From an uncultured Alphaproteobacteria bacterium (GTDB taxonomy: Bacteria > Pseudomonadota > Alphaproteobacteria > HIMB59 > GCA-002718135), in assembly GCA_902623545.1 (NCBI GenBank), contig CACNUI010000004.1, forward strand, positions 1-36,859: 36,859 bases of DNA, written 5' to 3'. Below are positions 1-7,332 of this stretch, piece by piece (the first letter of the stretch is position 1; each line of letters starts with the position of its first letter). Position numbers and translations under genes: made by a program. Under the pieces are notes generated by a model that worked only from the letters and a program-made list of their open reading frames with translations, had not been told where the DNA came from and did not search any database.

Positions 1-1
1 A

Positions 2-109
2 TTATGGAAAAAAGAAAAGGTTTTTATTCCAAAAATTAAAAGAAATAATATTCTTCAAAAAATAAAAAAATGGAAAAAAATTTTTAAAATAGTAAATGAA
101 TATTACTAA
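2..109 (+). CDS. C-terminal end of an FGGY-type carbohydrate kinase (glycerol-kinase-like), partial
   Basis: The frame is open from the window edge and ends in TAA at 107-109, giving 35 residues. The tail has the pattern W-K ... F-I-P-K ... W-K-K-I-F, which resembles the C-terminal end of glycerol kinases and other FGGY kinases (a WK...FxPxx...WxxAV pattern). Only this tail is visible, so substrate cannot be assigned and the match rests on a short motif. It overlaps the 3' end of the convergent amidotransferase gene by four bases. The nearby inositol gene iolE would fit a sugar or polyol kinase. It could instead be the lysine-rich tail of an unrelated protein. Confidence 0.4.
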   Translation, partial: LWKKEKVFIPKIKRNNILQKIKKWKKIFKIVNEYY

Positions 110-921
110 GTCTCGTAATTCAACCAATTTGTTAGTTCTAATGAATGGTATGAACTATCAAGAACATCGTTGTATATTTTATAATTATAATTCGTAATAT
201 TTTTAAAATTTTCTAAAATTTTTATCTCTTTATCGAGCTCAATTTCATTTCTATAAACATTATTATCTAATAATATTTTTTTGCGCTGATTAATTAATCC
301 AGCCATCCAATTTGGATTGAATTCTGGATGATATTGTACTGCCCAGATTTTTGATTGATTAATATTAAAACTTATAGATTGAAATTGACTTTTCTCATTT
401 GAGGCTAATACTTTAGAATCTTTTGGCAAAATTTCAGCTTCATCATAATGCCAACAAAATGCATTAAATAATTTTTTTTTATTTAAATACATTGGATGAC
501 TTAAACCAACATTGTTCAACCTTATATTTTTTGCAATTATTGCCTCAAGCCCATTAGGGTTTTTTCTTACCTTTCCTCCAGCTGCAGTTACTAAGACTTG
601 TAAGCCCCAGCAGCTCCCAAAGATTTTATTTTTTCTTTTAAAAAGTTCTTTTGCTAAATCTATCTGTTTATTTATTGGCCTGGTGTAATCGTATATATTT
701 AAGAGACTACCGGTCCAAACTGCTGCATCAAAGTCATCCAAATTAATACCTACGGGTAGATATTCATCGTGAATAGCTGGATGAATTGTTGTAATATTGT
801 TTACTGTTTTACTATTTTTAATTAAAATTTTTTCGTAAACTTCGTATTGAGTTTCCATGCCCAATCTTTTGTAGCCATCAGACGCTTCTTTTTCATTTCC
901 ATCAATTAATAAAATTTTCAT
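106..921 (-). CDS. Class I glutamine amidotransferase domain protein (GMP-synthase-like)
   Basis: This 271-residue protein carries the class I glutaminase signature. The nucleophile elbow FGSCWG has Cys104, and QYHPEF near the C-terminus supplies His198 and Glu200 to complete the Cys-His-Glu triad. It is a stand-alone amidotransferase domain (PF00117 type), like those annotated GMP-synthase-like or gamma-glutamyl hydrolase-like; no synthetase domain is attached. These proteins release ammonia from glutamine or hydrolyse gamma-glutamyl bonds; the actual substrate is unknown. It is divergent from iolE across about 43 bases containing a near-perfect inverted repeat, so the two may share control. 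The start ATG at 921 leads directly into a beta strand (MKILLIDG), as expected for the fold. Confidence 0.8.
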   Translation of the reverse strand: MKILLIDGNEKEASDGYKRLGMETQYEVYEKILIKNSKTVNNITTIHPAIHDEYLPVGINLDDFDAAVWTGSLLNIYDYTRPINKQIDLAKELFKRKNKIFGSCWGLQVLVTAAGGKVRKNPNGLEAIIAKNIRLNNVGLSHPMYLNKKKLFNAFCWHYDEAEILPKDSKVLASNEKSQFQSISFNINQSKIWAVQYHPEFNPNWMAGLINQRKKILLDNNVYRNEIELDKEIKILENFKNITNYNYKIYNDVLDSSYHSLELTNWLNYET

Positions 922-934
922 ATTTATCTTTATT

Positions 935-951
935 TTTCATGTATCATGAAA
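935..951. promoter_or_regulatory. Inverted repeat in the divergent amidotransferase/iolE spacer, candidate operator
   Basis: TTTCATG, three bases, then CATGAAA form perfect 7-bp arms centred in the 43-bp spacer between two divergent start codons. Position and symmetry suit a repressor or activator site controlling one or both genes. The binding protein is unknown, and in AT-rich DNA a short repeat like this can arise by chance. Confidence 0.4.
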
Positions 952-964
952 TAATAAAAACATC

Positions 965-1858
965 ATGAAAATTAAACTTGGTATCGCTCCTATTGCATGG
1001 AGCAATGACGATATGCCAGAACTAGGAGGAGATACTCCAATTGAAAAATGCTTAGATGATGCAAACGTGTCTGGGTTCACAGGTATAGAATTGGGTGGAA
1101 AGTTTCCAAGAAATCCAGGAATAACAAAATTTCTTTTAGAAAAATTTAAACTTAAAATGCCAGGAGGTTGGTATGGTTCTTTACTTAGAAAAAAAAGTGT
1201 TAAGGAAGAATGGCTAGCTCTACAAGACCATTTAAATTTATTAAAGTTAATAAATGCAGATGTTTTTGTCTTTGCTGATGTGTCTGGATCAATTCAAGGA
1301 GATCAATCAAAAGCTCTTAGTAAGAGACCAAAACTTGAAAAAGATGAATGGAACGGCTATTGCAAAAAAATTAGTGAATTATCTGATATGCTGATGGATC
1401 AAGGAATGCCAATGTCGTATCATGAGCATATGGGAACTATTATACAATCTGAGGAAGATGTAGATCGATTAATGGATATGACAAATCAAAATACATTTTT
1501 ACTTTATGACACTGGACACTTAATGTTTGCCGAAGCAAATTATGAAAGAGTATTGAAAAATTATATTTCTCGAATTAACCATATTCATTGTAAAGATATT
1601 AGAAAAGATGTTTTTTTAAGATCTATTAAAGATGACTTAAGTTTTAGAGAGTCTTTTTTAGATGGTGTTTTCACCGTTCCAGGTGATGGATGTATTGATT
1701 ACGATCCATTAATTAAGATACTATATGAGGCAAAATATCAGGAATGGTTAATTATTGAAGCTGAGCAGGATCCTAAAAAAGCAAACCCTCTTGAATATGC
1801 AAAATTAGGATATAATTACTTGCATAATATAATAACAAAAAATGGATATGTTCTTTAA
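965..1858 (+). CDS. iolE: myo-inosose-2 dehydratase (2-keto-myo-inositol dehydratase)
   Basis: IolE dehydrates 2-keto-myo-inositol (scyllo-inosose) in the second step of cytoplasmic myo-inositol catabolism (EC 4.2.1.44). The 297-residue length and the N-terminal block GIAPIAWSNDDMPELGGDTP are highly characteristic of the family. It is a xylose-isomerase-like TIM barrel; probable metal-binding positions lie in the IELGG, YHEHMG, YDTGH and IIEAEQ segments. No other iol gene lies within the window, so the remaining steps must be encoded elsewhere or the enzyme has been recruited to another sugar. It overlaps the downstream cytochrome gene by 17 bases. No Shine-Dalgarno sequence is evident before the ATG. 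Confidence 0.9.
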   Translation: MKIKLGIAPIAWSNDDMPELGGDTPIEKCLDDANVSGFTGIELGGKFPRNPGITKFLLEKFKLKMPGGWYGSLLRKKSVKEEWLALQDHLNLLKLINADVFVFADVSGSIQGDQSKALSKRPKLEKDEWNGYCKKISELSDMLMDQGMPMSYHEHMGTIIQSEEDVDRLMDMTNQNTFLLYDTGHLMFAEANYERVLKNYISRINHIHCKDIRKDVFLRSIKDDLSFRESFLDGVFTVPGDGCIDYDPLIKILYEAKYQEWLIIEAEQDPKKANPLEYAKLGYNYLHNIITKNGYVL

Positions 1859-2291
1859 AATAACGATAAGTACTTTAATTTCATTCATTCCTTTATATGT
1901 TCTAGCTCACAAAGTAACTTTAGAGGACAAATCGCTAGAAAAGATTGTTAACGAAAGAATGGCAATAATGCAAAAAATTAAAAGCACATCATCGAAACTT
2001 TACAGATTAATAAATTCAGATCAATATGAGGAAATGTTAGAACTTAATGAAACTCTTCTTCACTCAGCATCTGAATTTAAAGATTTTTATCCTGAAAATA
2101 GTCAAGCAGAAGGAGCTAGTGATAATATTTGGAGTGATCGTGAGACATTTAATGAATATAACCAAAACTTTGTAGATGATATCGAAATGATATCTTTAAG
2201 TATAGAATTAGAAGATAAAGAGATGATAAGTGATGCTATTAAAGCAATGGCTGCAAATTGCAGCACTTGTCATAAAAAATTTAGAAATTAA
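1842..2291 (+). CDS. Exported class II c-type cytochrome (cytochrome c'-like)
   Basis: The 149-residue product starts with a hydrophobic signal segment (about residues 4-22, ending near LAH), followed by a helix-rich domain and a single haem motif at the extreme C-terminus, CSTCH (Cys140, Cys143, His144) followed by KKF. A C-terminal CxxCH on a four-helix domain of about 130 residues is the hallmark of cytochrome c' (PF01322). Such periplasmic haem proteins bind NO or act in electron transfer; which applies here is unknown. The start overlaps the end of iolE, so translation may be coupled; a second in-frame ATG at 1848 is equally possible. The 3' end overlaps the convergent permease gene by four bases. 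Confidence 0.85.
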   Translation: MDMFFKITISTLISFIPLYVLAHKVTLEDKSLEKIVNERMAIMQKIKSTSSKLYRLINSDQYEEMLELNETLLHSASEFKDFYPENSQAEGASDNIWSDRETFNEYNQNFVDDIEMISLSIELEDKEMISDAIKAMAANCSTCHKKFRN

Positions 2292-2998
2292 TTATTTAAT
2301 CTTAAGTGTGGATTATATTTCCATTCTAAATATTTAACAAATTGAACCATTAGAAAATTTAAAAAAAGATAAAGAATTCCTGCAGCAATAAATGCTTCAA
2401 CAGGTGCAAATGTTTTAGCCATTATCTTTCTAGCAATACCTGTCATTTCCATGTATGTTGTCAGGCTAACTAAAGAGGTTGCTTTAACCATTAGTATTAA
2501 TTCATTACCGTAAGACGGCAGAACTTTTCGTATAGCAATAGGTAGAATAATTTTTCTTAAAAGTAAAAATTTTCCAAAACCAAGAGATAGGCCTGATTCA
2601 ACCTGACTTTTCTCAATTGATTGAATACCACCTCGAAAAATTTCTGCTCCATATGCAACAGTATTAATTGTAAGTGCTATTACTCCGCACCAAAAAGGTT
2701 CTTTCAATGCGTACCATAAAAAACTTTCTCTAATAAATTTTACTGAACCTAAACCAAAATAAATTAAATATATTTGAACAAGTAAAGGTGTTCCTCTAAT
2801 GACAAAAATATAACTAGCAATTGTTCTTGATAATAATGCAATTTTAGAAACTCTTCCTAAAGCAAATAATAATGCTAAAACAAAACCAACTGGTAATGAA
2901 ATTAATAATAATAAAATTGTATTATCTAAGCCAGATATGACCAAAAAGAAATTTTTATAAATTAGAGAATTTTGAATACTATTTAAAAATTCAATCAT
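2288..2998 (-). CDS. Polar amino acid ABC transporter permease (HisM-like)
   Basis: This 236-residue inner-membrane protein has about five hydrophobic segments and the EAA loop that docks on the ATPase (S-x-G-LSLGFGKF ... KIILPIAIRKVLP, roughly residues 135-165). It belongs to the HisM/GlnP family of permeases for polar amino acids and opines. It overlaps the upstream permease gene by four bases (ATGA), so the two are translationally coupled and probably form a heterodimeric channel. No ATPase or periplasmic binding protein gene is adjacent, so the substrate cannot be inferred from context. Histidine/lysine/arginine or another polar amino acid is the family default. Confidence 0.88.
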   Translation of the reverse strand: MIEFLNSIQNSLIYKNFFLVISGLDNTILLLLISLPVGFVLALLFALGRVSKIALLSRTIASYIFVIRGTPLLVQIYLIYFGLGSVKFIRESFLWYALKEPFWCGVIALTINTVAYGAEIFRGGIQSIEKSQVESGLSLGFGKFLLLRKIILPIAIRKVLPSYGNELILMVKATSLVSLTTYMEMTGIARKIMAKTFAPVEAFIAAGILYLFLNFLMVQFVKYLEWKYNPHLRLNN

Positions 2999-3702
2999 GT
3001 TGTAAATCCTTTTGAATAATTTACCTCTAACGTTTTAAAAACTCTGCCAGAGATTGTTGTTAAACATAAATACAAAATTGCGGCTGTTATTAAGAAAGTT
3101 AAAGGTGAATGCTCAACGTTAGAAGATATTCTAGATTGACGCATAATTTCAACAAGACCAGTTACAGAAATGAGCGAAGTATCTTTAAGAGTTATTTGCC
3201 ATACATTCCCTATTCCCGGTAAGGCATGTCTTATAACTTGAGGTGAAATAACTTTAAAAAAAATACTAAATTTATTCATACCCAGTGCTCTTGCAGCTTC
3301 TATTTGACCCTTAGATATAGCCAAATAAGAAGCTCTTAAAACTTCACTCGAATAGGTAGCTGATATTACTGCAATAGCTATTGTTGCAATTGTAAGTGCG
3401 TTTAGTTCTATATATTTATTATATCCAAATACTTTAGCTATACTCATAACAACAGTATTGCCGCCAAAGAAAATTAGATAGATAACTAATAATTCAGGAA
3501 CACCTCTTATTACTGTTGTATAAAAATTTGAAATAAATCTTGTTATTCTGTTTTGTATTATCTTTGCCCAAACTGTAATAATTGCTAAAAAAAGACCTAA
3601 CCCCATTGATAAAATGCTTACTAGTAAAGTCATGAGTGTTGCTATAAGAAATTCATCGCCCCACCCTGCATCTCCAAATACAAGTTTATCAAATTTGAAC
3701 AT
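2995..3702 (-). CDS. Polar amino acid ABC transporter permease (HisQ-like)
   Basis: The 235-residue protein is the first of two coupled permeases. It has about five membrane segments and an EAA motif, AARALGMNKF ... ISPQVIRHALPG, which is the ATPase-docking loop of the HisQ/HisM family. The paired arrangement matches the hisQ-hisM order in histidine/lysine-arginine-ornithine and opine transporters. The ATG at 3702 follows an AT-rich spacer of about 30-60 bases after the glycosyltransferase gene start region. Unusually, neither ATPase (hisP) nor binding protein (hisJ) is next to it. Regulation is not visible. Confidence 0.88.
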   Translation of the reverse strand: MFKFDKLVFGDAGWGDEFLIATLMTLLVSILSMGLGLFLAIITVWAKIIQNRITRFISNFYTTVIRGVPELLVIYLIFFGGNTVVMSIAKVFGYNKYIELNALTIATIAIAVISATYSSEVLRASYLAISKGQIEAARALGMNKFSIFFKVISPQVIRHALPGIGNVWQITLKDTSLISVTGLVEIMRQSRISSNVEHSPLTFLITAAILYLCLTTISGRVFKTLEVNYSKGFTT

Positions 3703-3761
3703 ATAAAATAAAATAAGTAATGATGAAAAATATACTTGTCTACCTTCGAATATATGAAATT

Positions 3762-4736
3762 TTAAATCAGAACTTTTTCTATTTTTTCAATCACCCTATA
3801 GACAGGTATTTTATTAATATTTTTTGAATTAAAATCGCTTGAGGACATAGAAAATAGATTTGGGTTTTCAGGTGTAAATTTTTTAGAATCTTTGGGTCCA
3901 AAAAGCTTAATTAGTGGGCAAAATCCAGTTGATAGCATATGACTAACACCACTATCGTTCGAAATAGCTAATTGTAAATATTTGGTTGTTGCCATAATAA
4001 TCTCTATATTTTGATATCCATTAATACAATCTTCAATAAATACAGAATCAGGAAAAAGATTTTTTAATTTTTCTTTTAAATATAATTCATTAGGTCCAAT
4101 AAAAAAAACTATAGTCTTATTATTTTTTTCAAGATAATAACACAACTCGATGTAGTTCTCTAAAGACCAAATCTTATTTTTTTCTCCTGCACCAGGAGCT
4201 ATGCCAATATAACTTTTTTCTTTTGATAAAACTTTACTTATTAATTGTTCAAGATTTTTATTAATAGGAATTTGAAAACTACTTTTTGTATTTTTTATCA
4301 CTATTAAATCTAATAAATCTAAAATATAATCTAAATAGTATTTTCTTCTCTTTATATTTTTAATTTTTTTTGTAGAAAAGAGACCATTTGCAGATCCCGA
4401 GATAAAATTTTTATGCTTAATTCTTTTTAATGCAACCGTTCTTATTACTGATTTTTGTGTATCTAAAATATAATCGAAAAATTTATTATCTAATTTATAT
4501 TTTTTTGATATTTTATTCCAAAAAAAAGGACTTAGATCTGCTTGATCAAGTATCTCATCTATATAATTGCATGAAATAAATTGAAGAGTGCTTGAATAAA
4601 CAGTTTTTCCCTTGTTGGTAAGCCAATATAATTTATGTTCTGGAAGTCTTATTTTAATTTCATGAAGAAGTTTTAATTTAATTATTCCATCTCCAATTTT
4701 TTCACCATTTGAAAATACTAAAATCTTTTTACTCAT
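3762..4736 (-). CDS. Glycosyltransferase family 9 (heptosyltransferase-like)
   Basis: This 324-residue protein (330 if the ATG at 4754 is used) shows the two-domain GT-B layout of lipopolysaccharide heptosyltransferases. The N-terminal block KKILVFSNGEKIGD sits where the family has its ILxxRxxxxGD motif. The C-terminal domain has GIAPGAGEKNKIWSLENY, the sugar-nucleotide-binding loop, and NDSGVSHML ... IKLFGP, the GT9 signature. It probably transfers a sugar to an outer-membrane glycolipid core at the cytoplasmic face of the inner membrane. The start at 4736 is preferred because the conserved first strand begins there. It reads away from tRNA-Phe. Acceptor and donor are unknown. Confidence 0.75.
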   Translation of the reverse strand: MSKKILVFSNGEKIGDGIIKLKLLHEIKIRLPEHKLYWLTNKGKTVYSSTLQFISCNYIDEILDQADLSPFFWNKISKKYKLDNKFFDYILDTQKSVIRTVALKRIKHKNFISGSANGLFSTKKIKNIKRRKYYLDYILDLLDLIVIKNTKSSFQIPINKNLEQLISKVLSKEKSYIGIAPGAGEKNKIWSLENYIELCYYLEKNNKTIVFFIGPNELYLKEKLKNLFPDSVFIEDCINGYQNIEIIMATTKYLQLAISNDSGVSHMLSTGFCPLIKLFGPKDSKKFTPENPNLFSMSSSDFNSKNINKIPVYRVIEKIEKVLI

Positions 4737-4821
4737 TTTAGTATACTTTAACATAAATTTTAAAAGAGTCTAATTTTGAAGAATTGAGAGATTAGATATT
4801 TAATATAAATAAAACGAGTAA

Positions 4822-4897
<76 letters not shown>

Positions 4898-4949
4898 ACA
4901 AAAACATCAGATAAAGTATTTATAATTTAATTCAATTAAAAATATAAAA

Positions 4950-5129
4950 TTAATCAGGTTTTATTTCCATTCCATGTTCATCTGAAAGCCATCTCATAAG
5001 ATCTATATTTGCACATTTTTTTGAACAAAATGGAGTAAAAGGTTCCTTAGAGATTTTTTTACAAGTTGGACATTTAGATTTTTTTTTTAAAGAAATTATA
5101 TTATTCTTTTTAGATTTTTTTATTTCCAT
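4950..5129 (-). CDS. yacG: YacG-family zinc protein (predicted DNA gyrase inhibitor)
   Basis: A 59-residue open frame that is easily missed because of its size. It starts at ATG 5129, inside the last codons of infA (10-base overlap), and stops at TAA 4950-4952. It has a lysine-rich N-terminus, CPTC at residues 20-23, and PFCSKKC followed by [11 protein letters not shown]. This CxxC ... FCSxxC-x-x-IDL-x-x-W pattern defines YacG, a small zinc-finger protein that in E. coli binds GyrB and inhibits gyrase. In many alphaproteobacteria yacG lies downstream of infA with maf and a ribonuclease E/G gene in between; both are absent here. Overlap with infA suggests co-translation. Confidence 0.85.
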   Translation of the reverse strand: MEIKKSKKNNIISLKKKSKCPTCKKISKEPFTPFCSKKCANIDLMRWLSDEHGMEIKPD

Positions 5130-5338
5130 CTAAATGTAATTCTACCCTTTGTTAAATCATAAGGCGTCATTTCTACTGTGACTTTATCACCAGCAAGTAC
5201 TCTGATTCTATTTTTTCTCATCTTTCCTGATGAATGTGCAAGAATTTCATGATCATTTTCTAACTTTACTTTAAACATTGCATTTGGAAGAAGTTCTAAG
5301 ACAACTCCTTGAAATTCAATCGATCCTTCTTTTGGCAT
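5120..5338 (-). CDS. infA: Translation initiation factor IF-1
   Basis: At 72 residues this has the exact length and sequence character of bacterial IF-1, a single OB-fold (S1-like) protein that occupies the ribosomal A site during initiation. Recognisable blocks are [34 protein letters not shown] and the end [13 protein letters not shown]. It is the third gene of the minus-strand run hisG-hisD-infA-yacG, 23 bases after hisD, and overlaps yacG at its 3' end. A 12-bp palindrome (TATAAGCTTATA, 5343-5354) lies just before the start codon; whether it matters is unknown. Confidence 0.97.
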   Translation of the reverse strand: MPKEGSIEFQGVVLELLPNAMFKVKLENDHEILAHSSGKMRKNRIRVLAGDKVTVEMTPYDLTKGRITFRWK

Positions 5339-5361
5339 ATTTTATAAGCTTATAGTAAAAA

Positions 5362-6642
5362 TTATTTCTTTTGTCTAATTTTAACTGACAATTTATGTCC
5401 ATCTAAACCTTCAAGTCCAGACATTTTTTGAGTATCTTCGGAGAGAATATTAAAAGATTTTTGATTCATTTCAACTACGGAGTTTCTCTTCATAAAATCT
5501 AAAACACCTAAGCCTGATGAAAATTTTGCAGCTCCTGAAGTCGGCAAAACATGATTGGTTCCTACATTATAATCACCAAAAGCTTCAACAGAATACTCGC
5601 CTAAAAATATACCCCCGGCATTATTTATCTTTGATAATAATTTTTTATAATTAGATATGTGTAAGTGTAAATGCTCTGGAGCAATAAAATTTATAACTTG
5701 TGCGGCAAGTTCTATATTGTCAACTAAAACAATTAAACCATTATTTTTCAAACTTTTCTCAATTATTTTCTTTTTTGGAAGATTTTTTTTTATTTTTGTA
5801 ATTGAATTTATAACTTTTGAAGCAAAATTTTTATTGTCAGTTATTAAAATTGATTGTGCATTTTCATCATGCTCTGATTGCGCAATAAGATCAGATGCAA
5901 CCCAATTTGGATTGTTATTATTGTTTGCAACAACAATTATTTCTGATGGCCCTGCAAGTAAATCTATACCTACTTTTCCGTATAATTGTTTTTTTGCTTC
6001 TGCAACATAAGCATTGCCAGGCCCAAAAATTTTATTTACTGGCTTAATAGTTTCAGTACCATATGTTAGCGCACTAATTGCTTGTGCTCCACCTACAAAA
6101 TATGTCTCCTTGATACCTAATTCTTTAATTAATTTAACAAAATATGGATTAATTGATTTCGTAGGAGGTGTTATACATACAATCCTTTTTACTCCAGCTA
6201 TAATTGCCGGGACTGCATTCATAATTAAAGATGAGGGATAAAAAGCCCTTCCTCCAGGTACGTACAAGCCAACTGAGTCAATAGGCTTCCACACAGATTT
6301 CAATGTTGCACCATTATTAGTATAGGTAATATTTTTAGGTAATTGTTTTTTGTGAAATGATGAAATATTTTTTATAGCTATTTTAAAACTATTAAATATT
6401 TGTGGCTCAACTTTAGGTTGCATTTTTATTTTAGATAAATCTAAAGTAAGATCTTGTTTACTAATTTTGACTTTATCAAATTTTGCCGCATTTTTAATTA
6501 GAGATTTATCGCCATTTTTTTTTACATCATAAATAATTTTTTTTACATCTTCTTGAATTGATTTACTGGATAATGAACTTCTTTTTTCAATCTTTTCTTG
6601 AAGTTGGATATAAATATTTTTATTAAATTTTATTATTTTCAT
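5362..6642 (-). CDS. hisD: Histidinol dehydrogenase
   Basis: This 426-residue enzyme oxidises L-histidinol to L-histidine in two NAD-dependent steps (EC 1.1.1.23), the end of histidine biosynthesis in the cytoplasm. The family landmarks are present: VGLYVPGGRA, KIFGPGNAYV, the zinc and catalytic residues Gln255 and His258 (AQSEHDE), Glu323-His324 (APEHLH), Asp357 (FGDYN) and GTNHVLPT. Length is normal. Its ATG at 6642 overlaps the stop of hisG (TAATG), so the two are translationally coupled. The murA-hisG-hisD-infA order is common in alphaproteobacteria. Confidence 0.97.
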   Translation of the reverse strand: MKIIKFNKNIYIQLQEKIEKRSSLSSKSIQEDVKKIIYDVKKNGDKSLIKNAAKFDKVKISKQDLTLDLSKIKMQPKVEPQIFNSFKIAIKNISSFHKKQLPKNITYTNNGATLKSVWKPIDSVGLYVPGGRAFYPSSLIMNAVPAIIAGVKRIVCITPPTKSINPYFVKLIKELGIKETYFVGGAQAISALTYGTETIKPVNKIFGPGNAYVAEAKKQLYGKVGIDLLAGPSEIIVVANNNNNPNWVASDLIAQSEHDENAQSILITDNKNFASKVINSITKIKKNLPKKKIIEKSLKNNGLIVLVDNIELAAQVINFIAPEHLHLHISNYKKLLSKINNAGGIFLGEYSVEAFGDYNVGTNHVLPTSGAAKFSSGLGVLDFMKRNSVVEMNQKSFNILSEDTQKMSGLEGLDGHKLSVKIRQKK

Positions 6643-7286
6643 TACAAAAAGGTACCTATTTCAGAAATAATTTTTGAAACCTCATTCATATTTGTCTTAT
6701 AAGCTGATCTATTGACAATTAATTTAGATTGAATTTTCATTATTTCTTCAATTTCAGTCAAACCATTTTCTTTCAATGTTTTTCCTGTAGAAACTAAATC
6801 TACAATTCTCCTACACATATTTAAAGAAGGGGCTAATTCCATTGATCCACTTAGTTTTATAATTTCTACTTGTATTCCCTTATTATAAAAAAATTTTTTA
6901 GTAATATTTGGGTATTTAGTAGCAATTCTAATATTACTCCACGTTTCTGGATCCTCTTTTTTTAATAACGATTTTAGAGCTGCCACTGAAATACGACAAT
7001 GGCCAATATTTAAATCGAGTGGAGCGTATATTTCTGAGTAATCAAATTCATTAATTACATCTTCACCAGCAATACCAATTTGTGCTGCTCCAAATGCAAC
7101 AAATGTGCATGCATCAAAAGCTCTTACTTTTATGTATTCAATATTTCTTTTTTTAGATTTAAAAGTTAATTTTCTTGTATCTTTATCAAATAGTAATGGA
7201 TCAGGAGCAAAACTAGTTTTAAGTAAAAAGTTTTTACATTCTTTCGTAATTCTACCTCTCGGTACTGCAATGATTATTTTACTCAT
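6642..7286 (-). CDS. hisG: ATP phosphoribosyltransferase, short form
   Basis: HisG condenses ATP with PRPP in the first step of histidine biosynthesis (EC 2.4.2.17). The protein is only 214 residues, which is the short form lacking the C-terminal regulatory ACT-like domain. Recognisable blocks are AVPRGRITKEC at the N-terminus, GIAGEDVINEF, and ELAPSLNMCRRIVDLVSTGKT around the PRPP-binding loop. Short HisG enzymes need the HisZ partner (a HisRS-like protein), which is not in this window. The gene is coupled to hisD and lies 46 bases downstream of murA on the same strand. Confidence 0.95.
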   Translation of the reverse strand: MSKIIIAVPRGRITKECKNFLLKTSFAPDPLLFDKDTRKLTFKSKKRNIEYIKVRAFDACTFVAFGAAQIGIAGEDVINEFDYSEIYAPLDLNIGHCRISVAALKSLLKKEDPETWSNIRIATKYPNITKKFFYNKGIQVEIIKLSGSMELAPSLNMCRRIVDLVSTGKTLKENGLTEIEEIMKIQSKLIVNRSAYKTNMNEVSKIISEIGTFL

Positions 7287-7332
7287 AAAATGTGGGCTTT
7301 TATATTGTGATCAAAGAAAAAACTACAAAAAG

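Noticed and set aside
5343-5354. TATAAGCTTATA palindrome before infA as an operator
   Set aside because: It is an AT-rich 12-mer with a single HindIII-like core and no partner regulator; kept only as a remark under infA.
5657-6241. Plus-strand open frames opposite hisD (5657-6010 and 6014-6241)
   Set aside because: They are antisense shadows of a strongly conserved enzyme gene and have no family resemblance.
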